Assembly: GCA_033064195.1 (NCBI GenBank)
Contig: JARBJD010000214.1
Coordinates: 1 to 64,000 of the forward strand
Direction: 5' to 3'
DNA from: Blattamonas nauphoetae
Taxonomy: Eukaryota; Preaxostyla; Oxymonadida
DNA length: 64,000 nucleotides
Part shown: one piece after another, positions 63,775 through 64,000 of the stretch
Position numbering within the stretch: the stretch's first letter is position 1
Layout: each line of letters opens with the position of its first letter
Program-made: the position numbers and the translations under genes
The notes under the pieces: generated by a model
Databases searched by the model: none
Told to the model about the DNA's origin: nothing
Seen by the model: only the letters and a program-made list of their open reading frames with translations

Positions 63775-64000
63775 CCAATGTCACTCGCCCTCTATCGCAG
63801 CACCACAACTAACTTTCCCTCCTCCTTTTTCTCCTTCCTGACCTCCAGCTGCTGCGTCCGTGACTGGTCCGAACATCCTCCCTGGACGCGCCACTCCTTT
63901 TCCCCTCCTTCGCTGTACTTGCTTCTCTCGCTCTATTCACACTTGCACTGTCCTCAAATTCGTTTTTCCTGCTTGAAACGCATCGAATTCAGATCGTCGT
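63775..64000. other. window edge, no gene seen
   Basis: Pyrimidine-rich sequence with no assignable feature. The 5' end of the preceding minus-strand gene may extend into or beyond it. Confidence 0.35.

Noticed and set aside
1-64000. tRNA and rRNA genes
   Set aside because: None recognised by eye on either strand. A covariance-model scan would be needed to exclude a tRNA with an intron.

Overview
The window looks like nuclear DNA of a gene-dense microbial eukaryote. The clues are GT-AG introns, many of them very short, no operons or ribosome binding sites, giant Ser/Thr-rich surface proteins, and several classes of small cut-and-paste DNA transposons. The combination of single-pass beta-helix giants ending in a kinase-like tail, expanded helical-repeat genes and DNA transposons is what I would expect of an oxymonad-type metamonad such as Blattamonas. 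That assignment is inference; no marker gene is present. The standard stop codons appear to be used, because all four large genes end in TAA at equivalent places.

Left part (1-11.2 kb): a 32-bp minisatellite (1-705), then a stretch with a degenerate kinase-like gene and several intron-split or decaying helical-repeat genes. After these comes one gene whose structure can be worked out: 9203-11177, seven exons whose phases all agree, 516 residues.

Centre (11.8-53.2 kb): a family of giant surface proteins in an inverted tandem array. Two related copies lie on the + strand: copy A1 (12258-18842), cut by a hAT-type MITE, and copy A2 (19992-26044), broken by a frameshift and a nonsense codon. They converge on two intact minus-strand genes of another subfamily, B1 (27378-38315, 3645 aa) and B2 (39199-50148, 3649 aa). 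All share one plan: signal peptide, long beta-helix-like ectodomain, one membrane helix, and a cytoplasmic tail resembling only the C-lobe of a protein kinase. B1 and B2 have eight ectodomain modules that each start with a paired-cysteine motif. A1 and A2 have seven Ig-like repeats. Flanking sequences are shared between copies, partly in inverted orientation. A 416-bp stretch identical in B1 and B2 suggests gene conversion.

Right of B2 (50.3-58.0 kb) is a transposon-rich junction. A 2366-bp hAT-type element has perfect 8-bp target duplications and carries a fragment of a giant beta-helix gene. Beyond it lie the remnants of a lost third B-type gene, with a foldback element inserted at a TA. 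Next is a minus-strand helical gene (54985-58002) split by another MITE with an 8-bp duplication. A perfect hairpin sits against the start of that gene.

Right end (58-64 kb): mostly non-coding, with a G-rich repeat, a small 20-24 bp minisatellite, one weak candidate gene and one frame-interrupted minus-strand gene of unknown function. Taken together, the window shows a surface-receptor family being duplicated, homogenised, broken and captured by transposons.
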